Below are positions 43,982-51,546 of a stretch of 64,000 nt of DNA, one piece after another. A model generated the notes under the pieces. That model saw only the letters and a program-made list of their open reading frames with translations, was not told the origin of the DNA and did not search any database. Both the position numbers and the translations under genes were made by a program. The stretch is from J027 sp965215855 (GTDB taxonomy: Bacteria; Chloroflexota; Anaerolineae; Aggregatilineales; J027), in contig CBDCER010000001.1 of NCBI GenBank assembly GCA_965215855.1, forward strand, positions 124,001 to 188,000. Direction: 5' to 3'. The first letter of the stretch is position 1. Every line of letters begins with the position of its first letter.

Positions 43982-46072
43982 ATGACAGGTGCATTTCGCT
44001 GGTTGCGGCGCGGGTTGACGATTCTGTTTATTGCCGGGGCGCTGGTGGGGTCTGTAATGTTTGTGGTGGTGACCACATCGGGCATCATGGAAGAAATTGA
44101 TCTTCGGCGGGAACAGAACGAAAGAGATGCGAACCGACGCGAAACTGCAACCGCAGTGCAACCGATCATTGCGGCTGAATCGCAATCATTAGTCGAGTAT
44201 CAGATGGATGATTTACAACTTCCTCCTGCGGTTGAGGAGACTCTGCCAGCAACTGCGGTGTCGCCGTCGCCAACACCATCACTGTCGCCGAGTGAGGAGG
44301 CAACGGGAGTCTTGGCTGTCATGGAGACGACGCAACCGACCGAAGCAGTGGGTCCAACTGATGCTATCGAATTGACTGATGAACCTCCCACTGATGTAGC
44401 ACCGCTGGTAAGTGAGACGGATGTGCCGACTGATGAGCCGCCGACTGTTGAGCGATCTTCGCCAACAATGGCAATTGTGGCGACGACGGCTGTGATTCCG
44501 ACGATAACTCCTCCGTCTTCATCTACACCCCTACCAACAGTAACCAATACGACGACACACACCCCCACTGTCATATTTTCGCCAACCGTGGTGGCGCAAG
44601 ACCCACCAACGGCGTTCCCTACGAATACCGTGCCACCATCGGCCTTGCCGACCAATACGCCATTCCCCACGAACACAGCCACGCCGACGGATACGTTTAC
44701 ACCAACCAATACGGCTACAGCGACCAACACAGCCACGCCCACACCGACGTATACACCGTCCAATACGCCCACCGCAACACCGACACCACGCCCAACACTG
44801 GTGATTGAGGGGACGTATGTGACGCCGTTTTATACCCCGATTGCACCGATTCCTTTTCGGGCGGAGCTGGTTGAAGACGACCCCGACATTGTGAACATCT
44901 TATTGCTAGGATCGGATGTGGGGAGTTCATTGGCGCGTACCGATGTCATCATTGTGGTGTCACTCAACAAGAATACGGGAACAGTGGCGATGTGGCATAT
45001 CCCCCGCGACTTGCTGGTGTATATCCCTGGTGACACCATTCAACGCATTAATCTGGTTTTTCAGATTGGGCAACAAAATGCCTGGCCTGGCGGTGGGCCG
45101 GCGTTAATGCGCGAGATGTTTCTGTATAACTTTGGCCTGGAAATCGACCATTATGCACGAGTGGATTTTGATGATTTTAGAGCGATTATCGACCAGTTGG
45201 GCAACCTGACGGTATCGGTAGATTGCCAGATTACGGATTGGCGGCAGCTAGATGAAGATATGCCGTTGAGTGTGGCCGCGACTAATGAGGAATATTGGGA
45301 GGAGTATACGCTGCCGGTGGGCGTGCATGAACTCAGTCCCTATATGGCATTGTGGTATGCACGCAGCCGCGTGACAACAAGCGACCTGGATCGTGGCCGC
45401 CGCCAGATGGATTTGTTGCGGGCAATATGGCGACAGGCGCGCGCTAATGGTTTGTTTGACCAGGTATTGACGCTGTGGCCACAGGCATTGGAAATTGTCG
45501 ATACGGACATGGCGCTTGAAGATGTCTTGAGTCTGGTTCCGCTGGCAGTCTCATTGGATCCGGCCCGAATTGAGCGTTTTAGTATGCGCCAGGGTGTTCA
45601 CATGGAAAGCTGGCTGACACCCGATGATGGCCGCTCGGTCTTCTTGCCGAATTATCCGGCGATTCGGTCTTTGGTGCAGGACTTTGTGACACCGTCCAGC
45701 CAGAATCGGTTGGCGCGTGAATCGTCACGAGTTGTAGTTGATGATGGCACGCTATATGGCCTGGGTTGGGGGCAGGTGGCGGCGGATCGCCTGGCCTGGG
45801 AAGGCTTTGCAGCAGATGTGGCCGTGTTGCAAAACCGGCATGATGTGACGTTGATTTATGATTATACGGGTGAGACTAAAGGCAGTGAACTGGAACGCTT
45901 GCAAGAAATTATGCGGGTGGGGAATGCTAGCATCATTGCGGAACCTGACCCTGATCGAGTATATGACTATCGAGTCGTGGTAGGGCGTACCTATAATTCC
46001 TGTTATCGTGGTTCCAGCACTGATGAAGTTGTGATTCCTGACGTGCCGCCGGCGGTTTCTGGTCAGGAGTGA
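43982..46072 (+). CDS. LCP-family cell-wall polymer ligase with Thr/Pro stalk
   Basis: 696 residues from the ATG at 43982, which follows GTGAGGA at a good distance. One membrane helix lies at about 13-32. A 200-residue Thr/Pro/Ser stalk (about 85-285) of repeated TNTxTPT units precedes the LCP domain at about 300-500: VNILLLGSDVG, ARTDVIIVVSLN, HIPRDLLVYIPG, YARSRVTTSDLDRGRRQ. A LytR_C-like domain follows near 585-680. LCP proteins transfer lipid-linked glycopolymers to peptidoglycan outside the membrane. The long stalk would lift the domain through a thick envelope layer. Confidence 0.92.
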   Translation: MTGAFRWLRRGLTILFIAGALVGSVMFVVVTTSGIMEEIDLRREQNERDANRRETATAVQPIIAAESQSLVEYQMDDLQLPPAVEETLPATAVSPSPTPSLSPSEEATGVLAVMETTQPTEAVGPTDAIELTDEPPTDVAPLVSETDVPTDEPPTVERSSPTMAIVATTAVIPTITPPSSSTPLPTVTNTTTHTPTVIFSPTVVAQDPPTAFPTNTVPPSALPTNTPFPTNTATPTDTFTPTNTATATNTATPTPTYTPSNTPTATPTPRPTLVIEGTYVTPFYTPIAPIPFRAELVEDDPDIVNILLLGSDVGSSLARTDVIIVVSLNKNTGTVAMWHIPRDLLVYIPGDTIQRINLVFQIGQQNAWPGGGPALMREMFLYNFGLEIDHYARVDFDDFRAIIDQLGNLTVSVDCQITDWRQLDEDMPLSVAATNEEYWEEYTLPVGVHELSPYMALWYARSRVTTSDLDRGRRQMDLLRAIWRQARANGLFDQVLTLWPQALEIVDTDMALEDVLSLVPLAVSLDPARIERFSMRQGVHMESWLTPDDGRSVFLPNYPAIRSLVQDFVTPSSQNRLARESSRVVVDDGTLYGLGWGQVAADRLAWEGFAADVAVLQNRHDVTLIYDYTGETKGSELERLQEIMRVGNASIIAEPDPDRVYDYRVVVGRTYNSCYRGSSTDEVVIPDVPPAVSGQE

Positions 46073-46094
46073 GACTGATAGTTGATGAAGCACA

Positions 46095-46129
46095 AAGCCC
46101 CTTGCCGGGAATATTGGTGAGGGGTTTTT
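46095..46129. terminator. Terminator between convergent LCP and kinase genes
   Basis: AAGCCCCT at 46095-46102 pairs with AGGGGTTT at 46120-46127 (one G-T pair) and is followed by a T run. It lies 22 bases after the LCP stop. Read leftward, the stem is followed by GCTTTGTG, so it may also slow the opposing kinase transcript. Confidence 0.7.
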
Positions 46130-46148
46130 GTGTTAATAGGAATGCGAA

Positions 46149-48398
46149 TCAATGTTGCCAGTCGGGCAGGAAGTCACCTAGGGGGTTGCCGATGGGACTG
46201 AGGAGTTCTTCGGCAATGTTGTACCGGTAGAGGCCGTGGACGCTATTTTGTTCCCGTTGGAAGATGATTGCTGTGCCGTCGGGCGACCAATCGGGAAAGC
46301 TGTCGTTTACGCTGAGGGGCATGAGTGGATGGAGATTCTGCCCATCACTGTCTACCAGAAAGACTTGCGTGAAGTCGTCTTGTCGGACATGAAAGGCAAG
46401 CTGGCGACCGTCGGGTGACCAGGTGGGGAAGTAGGCATTGTCCAGGCTATCAGGTGAAATTTGCTGGCGGTTGGAACCGTCGGTAGCGATGGTGAAGATG
46501 CGATAAGCACCGTTGACGTAGCTATGAAAGGCGATATGTGTGCCATCGGGTGACCAATCTGGCCCTAAATCATCCATACTATTAAAGGTAACTTGTGTGA
46601 CCGAGCCGTCTGAAAACTGGTAGATGTAAAGTTCGTAGTCCCGGCTGCCATCGACTGCGCCAGAACGGTCACTGTGGAACGCCAGGCGCGTGCCATCAGG
46701 CGACCAGGTGACATAACGATCATCGGTATCCAGAGAATTGGTCAGATTAACCAGGTTGGAACCATCGGCGTCCATGAGATAAACATCGGCGTTGCCAGTG
46801 ATGCTTTCGTAGGCATAGAACGCGATAAAACTGCCATCGGGCGACCAGGCAGGGCCAGTCTGGTGCAAATCTTCGTTAGCCGTTAATTGCTGGCGAATGG
46901 ATACGCCGTCCAGGCTGGTGATGAAGATATTGAGAGAACCCGTGCGATGAGAGGAATAGGCGATCAGTTGATCCGAGATACCGGTGAGGTTGGCGTCGGG
47001 AGTGTGGGGCGGTACGTCGGTCACGGTGGGAGCGAAGGTAAGCGGTAAGACACTGCTATCGGCGGTAGGCTGTATTGAACCATCGTTATCATCATTCGCT
47101 GAATTGAATGGATCTAGGGCGTAGATGGCGAGTGCCCCGCAGGATAGGGTGATGAGCAGTACACCGATGATGATCAGCGTGGCCGTTTTCGGCCCCCGAT
47201 AGCGTTGGCTGGCTCTGCGAAGAAAGGGCCGGACAACTGGTTGGCGTTGGAACCGGAGAAATGGTAGTGTTCGGGCGGCAGAGGGCGTGCTGCCTATTTG
47301 TGCGGCAGGTTCGTTGGAATGCTGGATAGCCTGAAGCGTTTTGGCGCGTAATGGATTCTTGTTTAGTGTGGGAGAGTCAACGCCATCTGCAATAGAAGGG
47401 GGATGGGCGGATGTAATGGTTTTGGCGATGGCCGAGTCTGGGGGGGCTGCTTGGCGGACGAATTGCGAAACTTCAGGCAAGCTCAAAGCTTCTGGCGGGG
47501 ACTCATCGATTGATTGAGGGAGCGGTGTTAGATCGGACGGGTCTGCACCGATGGCTTCCGCAATCATGTCATAGACATCAAGGACATTGGAGATGCGATG
47601 AGTCGGATTTTTGGCGAGGCACCGAATCACGACATCATCAACCGCTTCGGGAATGTTGGGTTCTATGGCGTGAAGCGGGGTGGGTGGAAGGTGTAGATGC
47701 TCGTAGGTAATGCGCTCGGATTTGGTACTGCCCTGGGCCGCCGGATGACTGCCGGAAAAGGGCACGCTGCCAGTTAACATTTGGTAGATGAGGACTCCCA
47801 ACGAATAGACATCGGCGGTGGGCGTGATGTCGCCGCTGGTGATTTGTTCTGGTGACATATATAGTGGCGTGCCAAGTGCTTGACTGGATGTGCCGGAGAG
47901 GGTGGCGTCGTCTAGCAAGCGAGCGATGCCGAAATCGGTGACGAGCAGATTGCCGTTTTCGTGGACCATGATGTTGCCCGGCTTCAGATCACGGTGGATC
48001 ACGCCTTCGCCATGCGCGAAATGCAGGGCAGACGTCAGAGGTTTCAATAACTCAAAGACTTCACGGGTATTCAGCGGGCGGCCAGCTTTGTAGAGGCGGG
48101 CCTGGAGCGTTTCACCCGGCACATAATCCATAAGGATGAAGACGGTTTCATCGCTTTCGACCAAATCGTAGTAGCGCACGATGTTTGGGTGCTGGAGACG
48201 GGCCAGGACTTCGCCTTCGCGCCGGAAACGCTCTAAGAAGGTGGGTTCTTGGGCGTTATCGACTCGCAGAACTTTGGCGGCAAGGTCTACATTGCGGCGT
48301 GTATCGTGAACGCGGTACACTTTTGCGAATGTGCCTTCGCCCAGACAAATATCAAAGCGGTAACGCTCCGCGATGGTTTGGCCCGTCAGATCGGTCAT
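46149..48398 (-). CDS. Membrane Ser/Thr kinase with TolB-like beta propeller
   Basis: 749 residues from the ATG at 48398 (GAGGA before it); longer starts reach 48512. Kinase at about 12-275: GEGTFA loop, HRDLKPGNIM, TDFGIARLL, SPEQ and a complete C lobe. A linker of about 150 residues leads to a membrane helix at about 425-447 (TATLIIIGVLLITLSCGALAI core). Outside are about seven PD40/TolB-type propeller repeats, each with a PDWSPDGTxIAFxS-type core. The propeller would sense an extracellular partner, with the kinase inside. It is divergent from the glycosyltransferase gene, with 67 bp between starts. Confidence 0.9.
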   Translation of the reverse strand: MTDLTGQTIAERYRFDICLGEGTFAKVYRVHDTRRNVDLAAKVLRVDNAQEPTFLERFRREGEVLARLQHPNIVRYYDLVESDETVFILMDYVPGETLQARLYKAGRPLNTREVFELLKPLTSALHFAHGEGVIHRDLKPGNIMVHENGNLLVTDFGIARLLDDATLSGTSSQALGTPLYMSPEQITSGDITPTADVYSLGVLIYQMLTGSVPFSGSHPAAQGSTKSERITYEHLHLPPTPLHAIEPNIPEAVDDVVIRCLAKNPTHRISNVLDVYDMIAEAIGADPSDLTPLPQSIDESPPEALSLPEVSQFVRQAAPPDSAIAKTITSAHPPSIADGVDSPTLNKNPLRAKTLQAIQHSNEPAAQIGSTPSAARTLPFLRFQRQPVVRPFLRRASQRYRGPKTATLIIIGVLLITLSCGALAIYALDPFNSANDDNDGSIQPTADSSVLPLTFAPTVTDVPPHTPDANLTGISDQLIAYSSHRTGSLNIFITSLDGVSIRQQLTANEDLHQTGPAWSPDGSFIAFYAYESITGNADVYLMDADGSNLVNLTNSLDTDDRYVTWSPDGTRLAFHSDRSGAVDGSRDYELYIYQFSDGSVTQVTFNSMDDLGPDWSPDGTHIAFHSYVNGAYRIFTIATDGSNRQQISPDSLDNAYFPTWSPDGRQLAFHVRQDDFTQVFLVDSDGQNLHPLMPLSVNDSFPDWSPDGTAIIFQREQNSVHGLYRYNIAEELLSPIGNPLGDFLPDWQH

Positions 48399-48465
48399 TT
48401 TTACATCGTCCTCGCTGATGAGTTTAGGCGGCGGCGGCACGACTGTCAACATAGAAGGGACAAAT

Positions 48466-49782
48466 ATGGCGCGTATTCTTATCAGCGTTTTGCCCGCGTC
48501 GGGGCATGTCAATCCTCTGGTGGCGATTGCCCAGGCATTGCAGCGAAATAGGCACGAGATAACGGTAGCGACGGATGTGTCGTATCGGGAGCAACTGGCG
48601 CGTATTGATCTGGATTTGTTGCCGTTGCCTTATCCGCCGGGAGCAGTTGGGCGGTTGTTGAAAGCGTTCCAGAAACCGGCACGATGGCTTGTACAGTTGC
48701 AACCGAAGCCCGCCCAGATGTATTTCCTCGATCATCTGGACGTGTTGACAGCGGCTTTGATTGAACGAATACAGCAATATCGACCGGATGTGTTGCTGAG
48801 CGATTTGAACTTTTATGCCGGGCCAATTGCAGCCGAGGTGTGCGGGCTGCCGTATGCTAGTTTTTGCGCGATTGTGAACACCTTGCACACGCCGGATGTG
48901 CCACTGTATGGATTGGGGAGCGACTGGCATCCGTCAGGCGATGTGCGGCGTTTATTGTGGCGAGTGTTGCGCCTGCCAGTGGGCATGGTGTGGGGTCGCT
49001 ATGACCAGGTTATCAATAGCGTGCGACGGGATAATGGCTTGAAACCAGTGCGAAATGGGATGCTGCAATATTCGCCCTATCTGGGGCTAGTGCCGACGAC
49101 GGAAGCTTATGCCTATCCACGCCGGGTTGTACCGCCCCAGATACATTATGTGGGGCCAGTGACATCGGCCAATCGGGGCGAGACACATGATGACTTTCCG
49201 TGGGAGTGGCTGGATGATGAACGCCCGATGTTGTATGTGTCGATGGGCACGATTGTCGGCGGGGTGAAGGTGTTCCAGGCGGTGATTGAGTTGGCACGTG
49301 GGGCAGCCTGGAAGGCGGTGCTGGCAGTGGGGCGCAATACGGATGTGGGGCAGTTTGCCGATGCGCCGGAGAATGTGCTGGTGCGAAATTTTGTGCCGCA
49401 ACTGGCGGTGTTGAAACGGGTCGATGCGGTTATCAGTCATGGGGGCAATAACACCGTGACGGATACACTGCTGCATGGCTTACCACTGGTGGTGATTCCG
49501 TTCAGCGCAGATCAGCCGGAATCAGCGGCGCGGGTCAAGGCAGCGGGGGCAGGTATTCGTATCCGGCCAGGGTTGGCGCATGGGGAACGGTTGCGGCGGG
49601 CGATTGAGGCGGTGTTGCATGATCCGGCTTATCGACAGGCGGCACAGTCCATCCAGGCCAGTTATGTGGCGTGTGATGGGGCGGCGACGAGTGCGCGTCT
49701 GGTGGGGAAGTTAGCAGCAACGGGAAAACCAGTCTACCGGCAGAGTGCGAGGGTGGGGAATCAAAGCGACGAGGCCAGTTGA
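48466..49782 (+). CDS. UDP-glycosyltransferase, MGT/GT1-like
   Basis: 438 residues from the ATG at 48466, following AGAAGGGA. The N-terminal acceptor lobe starts ARILISVLPASGHVNPLVAIAQAL (key GHVNP). The donor-binding signature is at about 310-360: NFVPQLAVLKRVDAVISHGGNNTVTDTLLHGLPLVVIPF (key SHGGNNT and P-FxxDQ with ADQPESAARV). GT-B enzymes of this group add sugars to lipids, terpenoids, macrolides or small molecules. The acceptor is unknown. It is convergent with hsp20. Confidence 0.9.
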   Translation: MARILISVLPASGHVNPLVAIAQALQRNRHEITVATDVSYREQLARIDLDLLPLPYPPGAVGRLLKAFQKPARWLVQLQPKPAQMYFLDHLDVLTAALIERIQQYRPDVLLSDLNFYAGPIAAEVCGLPYASFCAIVNTLHTPDVPLYGLGSDWHPSGDVRRLLWRVLRLPVGMVWGRYDQVINSVRRDNGLKPVRNGMLQYSPYLGLVPTTEAYAYPRRVVPPQIHYVGPVTSANRGETHDDFPWEWLDDERPMLYVSMGTIVGGVKVFQAVIELARGAAWKAVLAVGRNTDVGQFADAPENVLVRNFVPQLAVLKRVDAVISHGGNNTVTDTLLHGLPLVVIPFSADQPESAARVKAAGAGIRIRPGLAHGERLRRAIEAVLHDPAYRQAAQSIQASYVACDGAATSARLVGKLAATGKPVYRQSARVGNQSDEAS

Positions 49783-49815
49783 CCTCGCCGCCAAGTCAGA
49801 GGGGGAATCTGCGGA

Positions 49816-50271
49816 CTATTTCTTCTTGCCAGATTTGACCGCGATCAGCTTGGGTTGCACTTCGGGAACCTTCGGCAGACTCAGGGTCAGCACGCCATCT
49901 TCGAAGTTGGCATCGACCTTGTCGCCATCAACAGGCTGGGGCAGGTGGATGCGGCGGCTGAATTTGCCATAGCGACGTTCCTGGATCAACGTGCGGCCTT
50001 CCTTTTCCTCGATAACCTGTTCGGGGATTTCGGCCTCAACGATCAGGTATTCATTGTCCAGACGCACGTCGATGTTTTCAACGCTGACGCCAGGCAGGTC
50101 GGTGGTGACGGTGTAGGTGGTGTCATTCTCGACTACATCAACGGGCAGCGTGAAAATGCTCTCACCGCGCTCCGCAAATCCTGGAAAGCTGTTATCAAAC
50201 ATGCGATCCAGGGCGCTTTGCATCGCTACCATCTCACGCAATGGGTTCACACAAATAATTCGACGGGACAT
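49816..50271 (-). CDS. Hsp20/alpha-crystallin small heat-shock protein
   Basis: 151 residues. The alpha-crystallin domain runs at about 40-138: PVDVVENDTTYTVTTDLPGV, then RYGKFSRRIHLPQPVD and the FEDGVLTLSLPK end. An ATP-independent holdase in the cytosol. The C-terminal IxV-type contact is weak (LIAVKSGKKK). A GGAGG ribosome site lies before the ATG. No CIRCE or other heat-shock element was visible in the 219-bp region beyond it, which shows no gene. Confidence 0.93.
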   Translation of the reverse strand: MSRRIICVNPLREMVAMQSALDRMFDNSFPGFAERGESIFTLPVDVVENDTTYTVTTDLPGVSVENIDVRLDNEYLIVEAEIPEQVIEEKEGRTLIQERRYGKFSRRIHLPQPVDGDKVDANFEDGVLTLSLPKVPEVQPKLIAVKSGKKK

Positions 50272-50490
50272 TTCAACTTTCCTCCTGTAATCAAGCTGTT
50301 TGGCTTGTTTTTTCGATTTCAGTTACGAGGATACGGCTTGAATGTAAGAAAATTTATGAGCAATATAAGAGAAATGTTCGAGAGTATAAGAATTTCATAC
50401 GAGATGGATGTGCCCAGTTCTCAGATTGAGTATCAATGGCTTAATGTTGCGTTGAGTCGCAGATAGATGTGTGTCAAATGAATTAGAAAA

Positions 50491-50733
50491 TTACTCTATC
50501 GTTTTATATAAAAGCACAACATAGAGCGCAATCACAACCACAACAACAAAACACATTACGGCAACCTCAGCCAGAATTTTACTAATGCCAAAATGCTGGT
50601 GAATTTCATTCGCTACCCAAAATATGATGTACCAAATGAATAAGACGCATGATGTAGCCACCAGTATAGGTAGGGCAATCGCATATGCTTTCTTAATGGA
50701 AAAATGGGCCTTATTGAACCCTCTTGATCTCAT
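50491..50733 (-). CDS. Small membrane protein whose start comes from a MITE
   Basis: 80 residues with two membrane helices (about 18-40 and 53-75 by eye: LPILVATSCVLFIWYIIFWV and VAVMCFVVVVVIALYVVLLY). The first 21 codons are MITE sequence. Removing the MITE and one target duplication joins 50877 to 50660 and gives a 71-residue protein beginning MLKPREERVGCIPILVATS at ATG 50922, only 13 bases after the yigZ-like stop. So it was probably the last gene of the repair operon. Today the original start reads to a stop inside the MITE, and a MITE ATG at 50733 restores the reading frame. Function unknown; whether it is expressed is not known. Confidence 0.55.
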   Translation of the reverse strand: MRSRGFNKAHFSIKKAYAIALPILVATSCVLFIWYIIFWVANEIHQHFGISKILAEVAVMCFVVVVVIALYVVLLYKTIE

Positions 50734-50876
50734 TTGATCTATGCATCCGATAAGGTTATCGGGTATTCAGCGCAACACTCAATGTCAAAGCTGCAAATTC
50801 GGTTCGATTATTGGGGATTTTGAAGGTCATAATGGCTCATTGTTCGAGAATTAAGGTTTGATATGCGATTGCCCTA
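50671..50876. mobile_element. MITE copy 2, 206 bp, ISAs1-related termini
   Basis: Terminal repeats TAGGGCAATCGCATAT at 50671-50686 and its complement at 50861-50876. The target duplication CCAGTATAGG is perfect at 50661-50670 and 50877-50886, unlike copy 1, so this insertion is probably younger. It is inverted relative to the copy at 5156-5361 and nearly identical to it. Confidence 0.93.
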
Positions 50877-50935
50877 CCAGTATAGGTATGCAACCAACAC
50901 GTTCTTCTCTTGGTTTCAACATAATGAAAGTCTTT

Positions 50936-51544
50936 CTAATCGAACTGGACGGGCACAATCTGACCGCTGGATAAATCCGAAAGTTGCTGGCTGAAGGCGG
51001 GCAGTTCTTCCTCTGCAATCCGCAGAACGATCATCACTTCGGCGGCGAACTCCTCCTCGTCGATGATGGTGTTGTAGCCTTCAATCATGCGCTTGACGAG
51101 TTCGTAGAGGTGGTAGGGGACTTCGATGCCGATGGTCTGGCGCGTGACTTTTTCCTCAACGGGCAATGCAGCCACAGCTTCGCGGGCAGTCTGTCCGTAG
51201 GCATGAACGAGACCACCTGTGCCGAGTTTGGTTCCGCCAAAATAGCGCGTGGTGACCAGCACGACATCGCCAATGCCGGAGCCGCGCAACACGGCCAGCG
51301 ATGGCGGGCCGGATGTGCCGGAGGGTTCGCCGTCGTCGCTCATGCCTTCGGTGACGCTGGAGCCATAACCCACAATGAAAGCATACACATGATGGCTGGC
51401 GTCGGGCATTTCGTCGCGGATGCTCTGGATGAAGGCTTTGGCTTCGTCTACGGTGTCGGCGCGGCCAATTGTGCCGTAGAAACGCGAATTGGAGACGCAA
51501 TGTTCAACACGGATGGTGCGTTTGGGGATGGGGTAGGAAGGCAT
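50936..51544 (-). CDS. YigZ/IMPACT-family protein
   Basis: 202 residues. The N-terminal UPF0029/Impact domain has SRFYGTIGRADTVDEAKAFI, HHVYAFIVGYG and DDGEPSGTSGPP, the family hallmark. The C-terminal DUF1949-like domain starts near 135. Family members are linked to translation control or nucleic-acid binding; function in bacteria is unsettled. It begins 2 bases after the recJ stop, so it is part of the repair operon. Confidence 0.92.
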   Translation of the reverse strand: MPSYPIPKRTIRVEHCVSNSRFYGTIGRADTVDEAKAFIQSIRDEMPDASHHVYAFIVGYGSSVTEGMSDDGEPSGTSGPPSLAVLRGSGIGDVVLVTTRYFGGTKLGTGGLVHAYGQTAREAVAALPVEEKVTRQTIGIEVPYHLYELVKRMIEGYNTIIDEEEFAAEVMIVLRIAEEELPAFSQQLSDLSSGQIVPVQFD

Positions 51545-51546
51545 GG

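Noticed and set aside
44200..44772. 190-residue Val/Gly-rich leftward frame
   Set aside because: It is the mirror of the Thr/Pro-repeat stalk of the LCP protein; the repeat explains both the openness and the composition.
44590..44800. Short tandem-like repeats suggesting an array
   Set aside because: The units code TNTxTPT in frame in the LCP stalk. There are no regular spacers, so this is not CRISPR.
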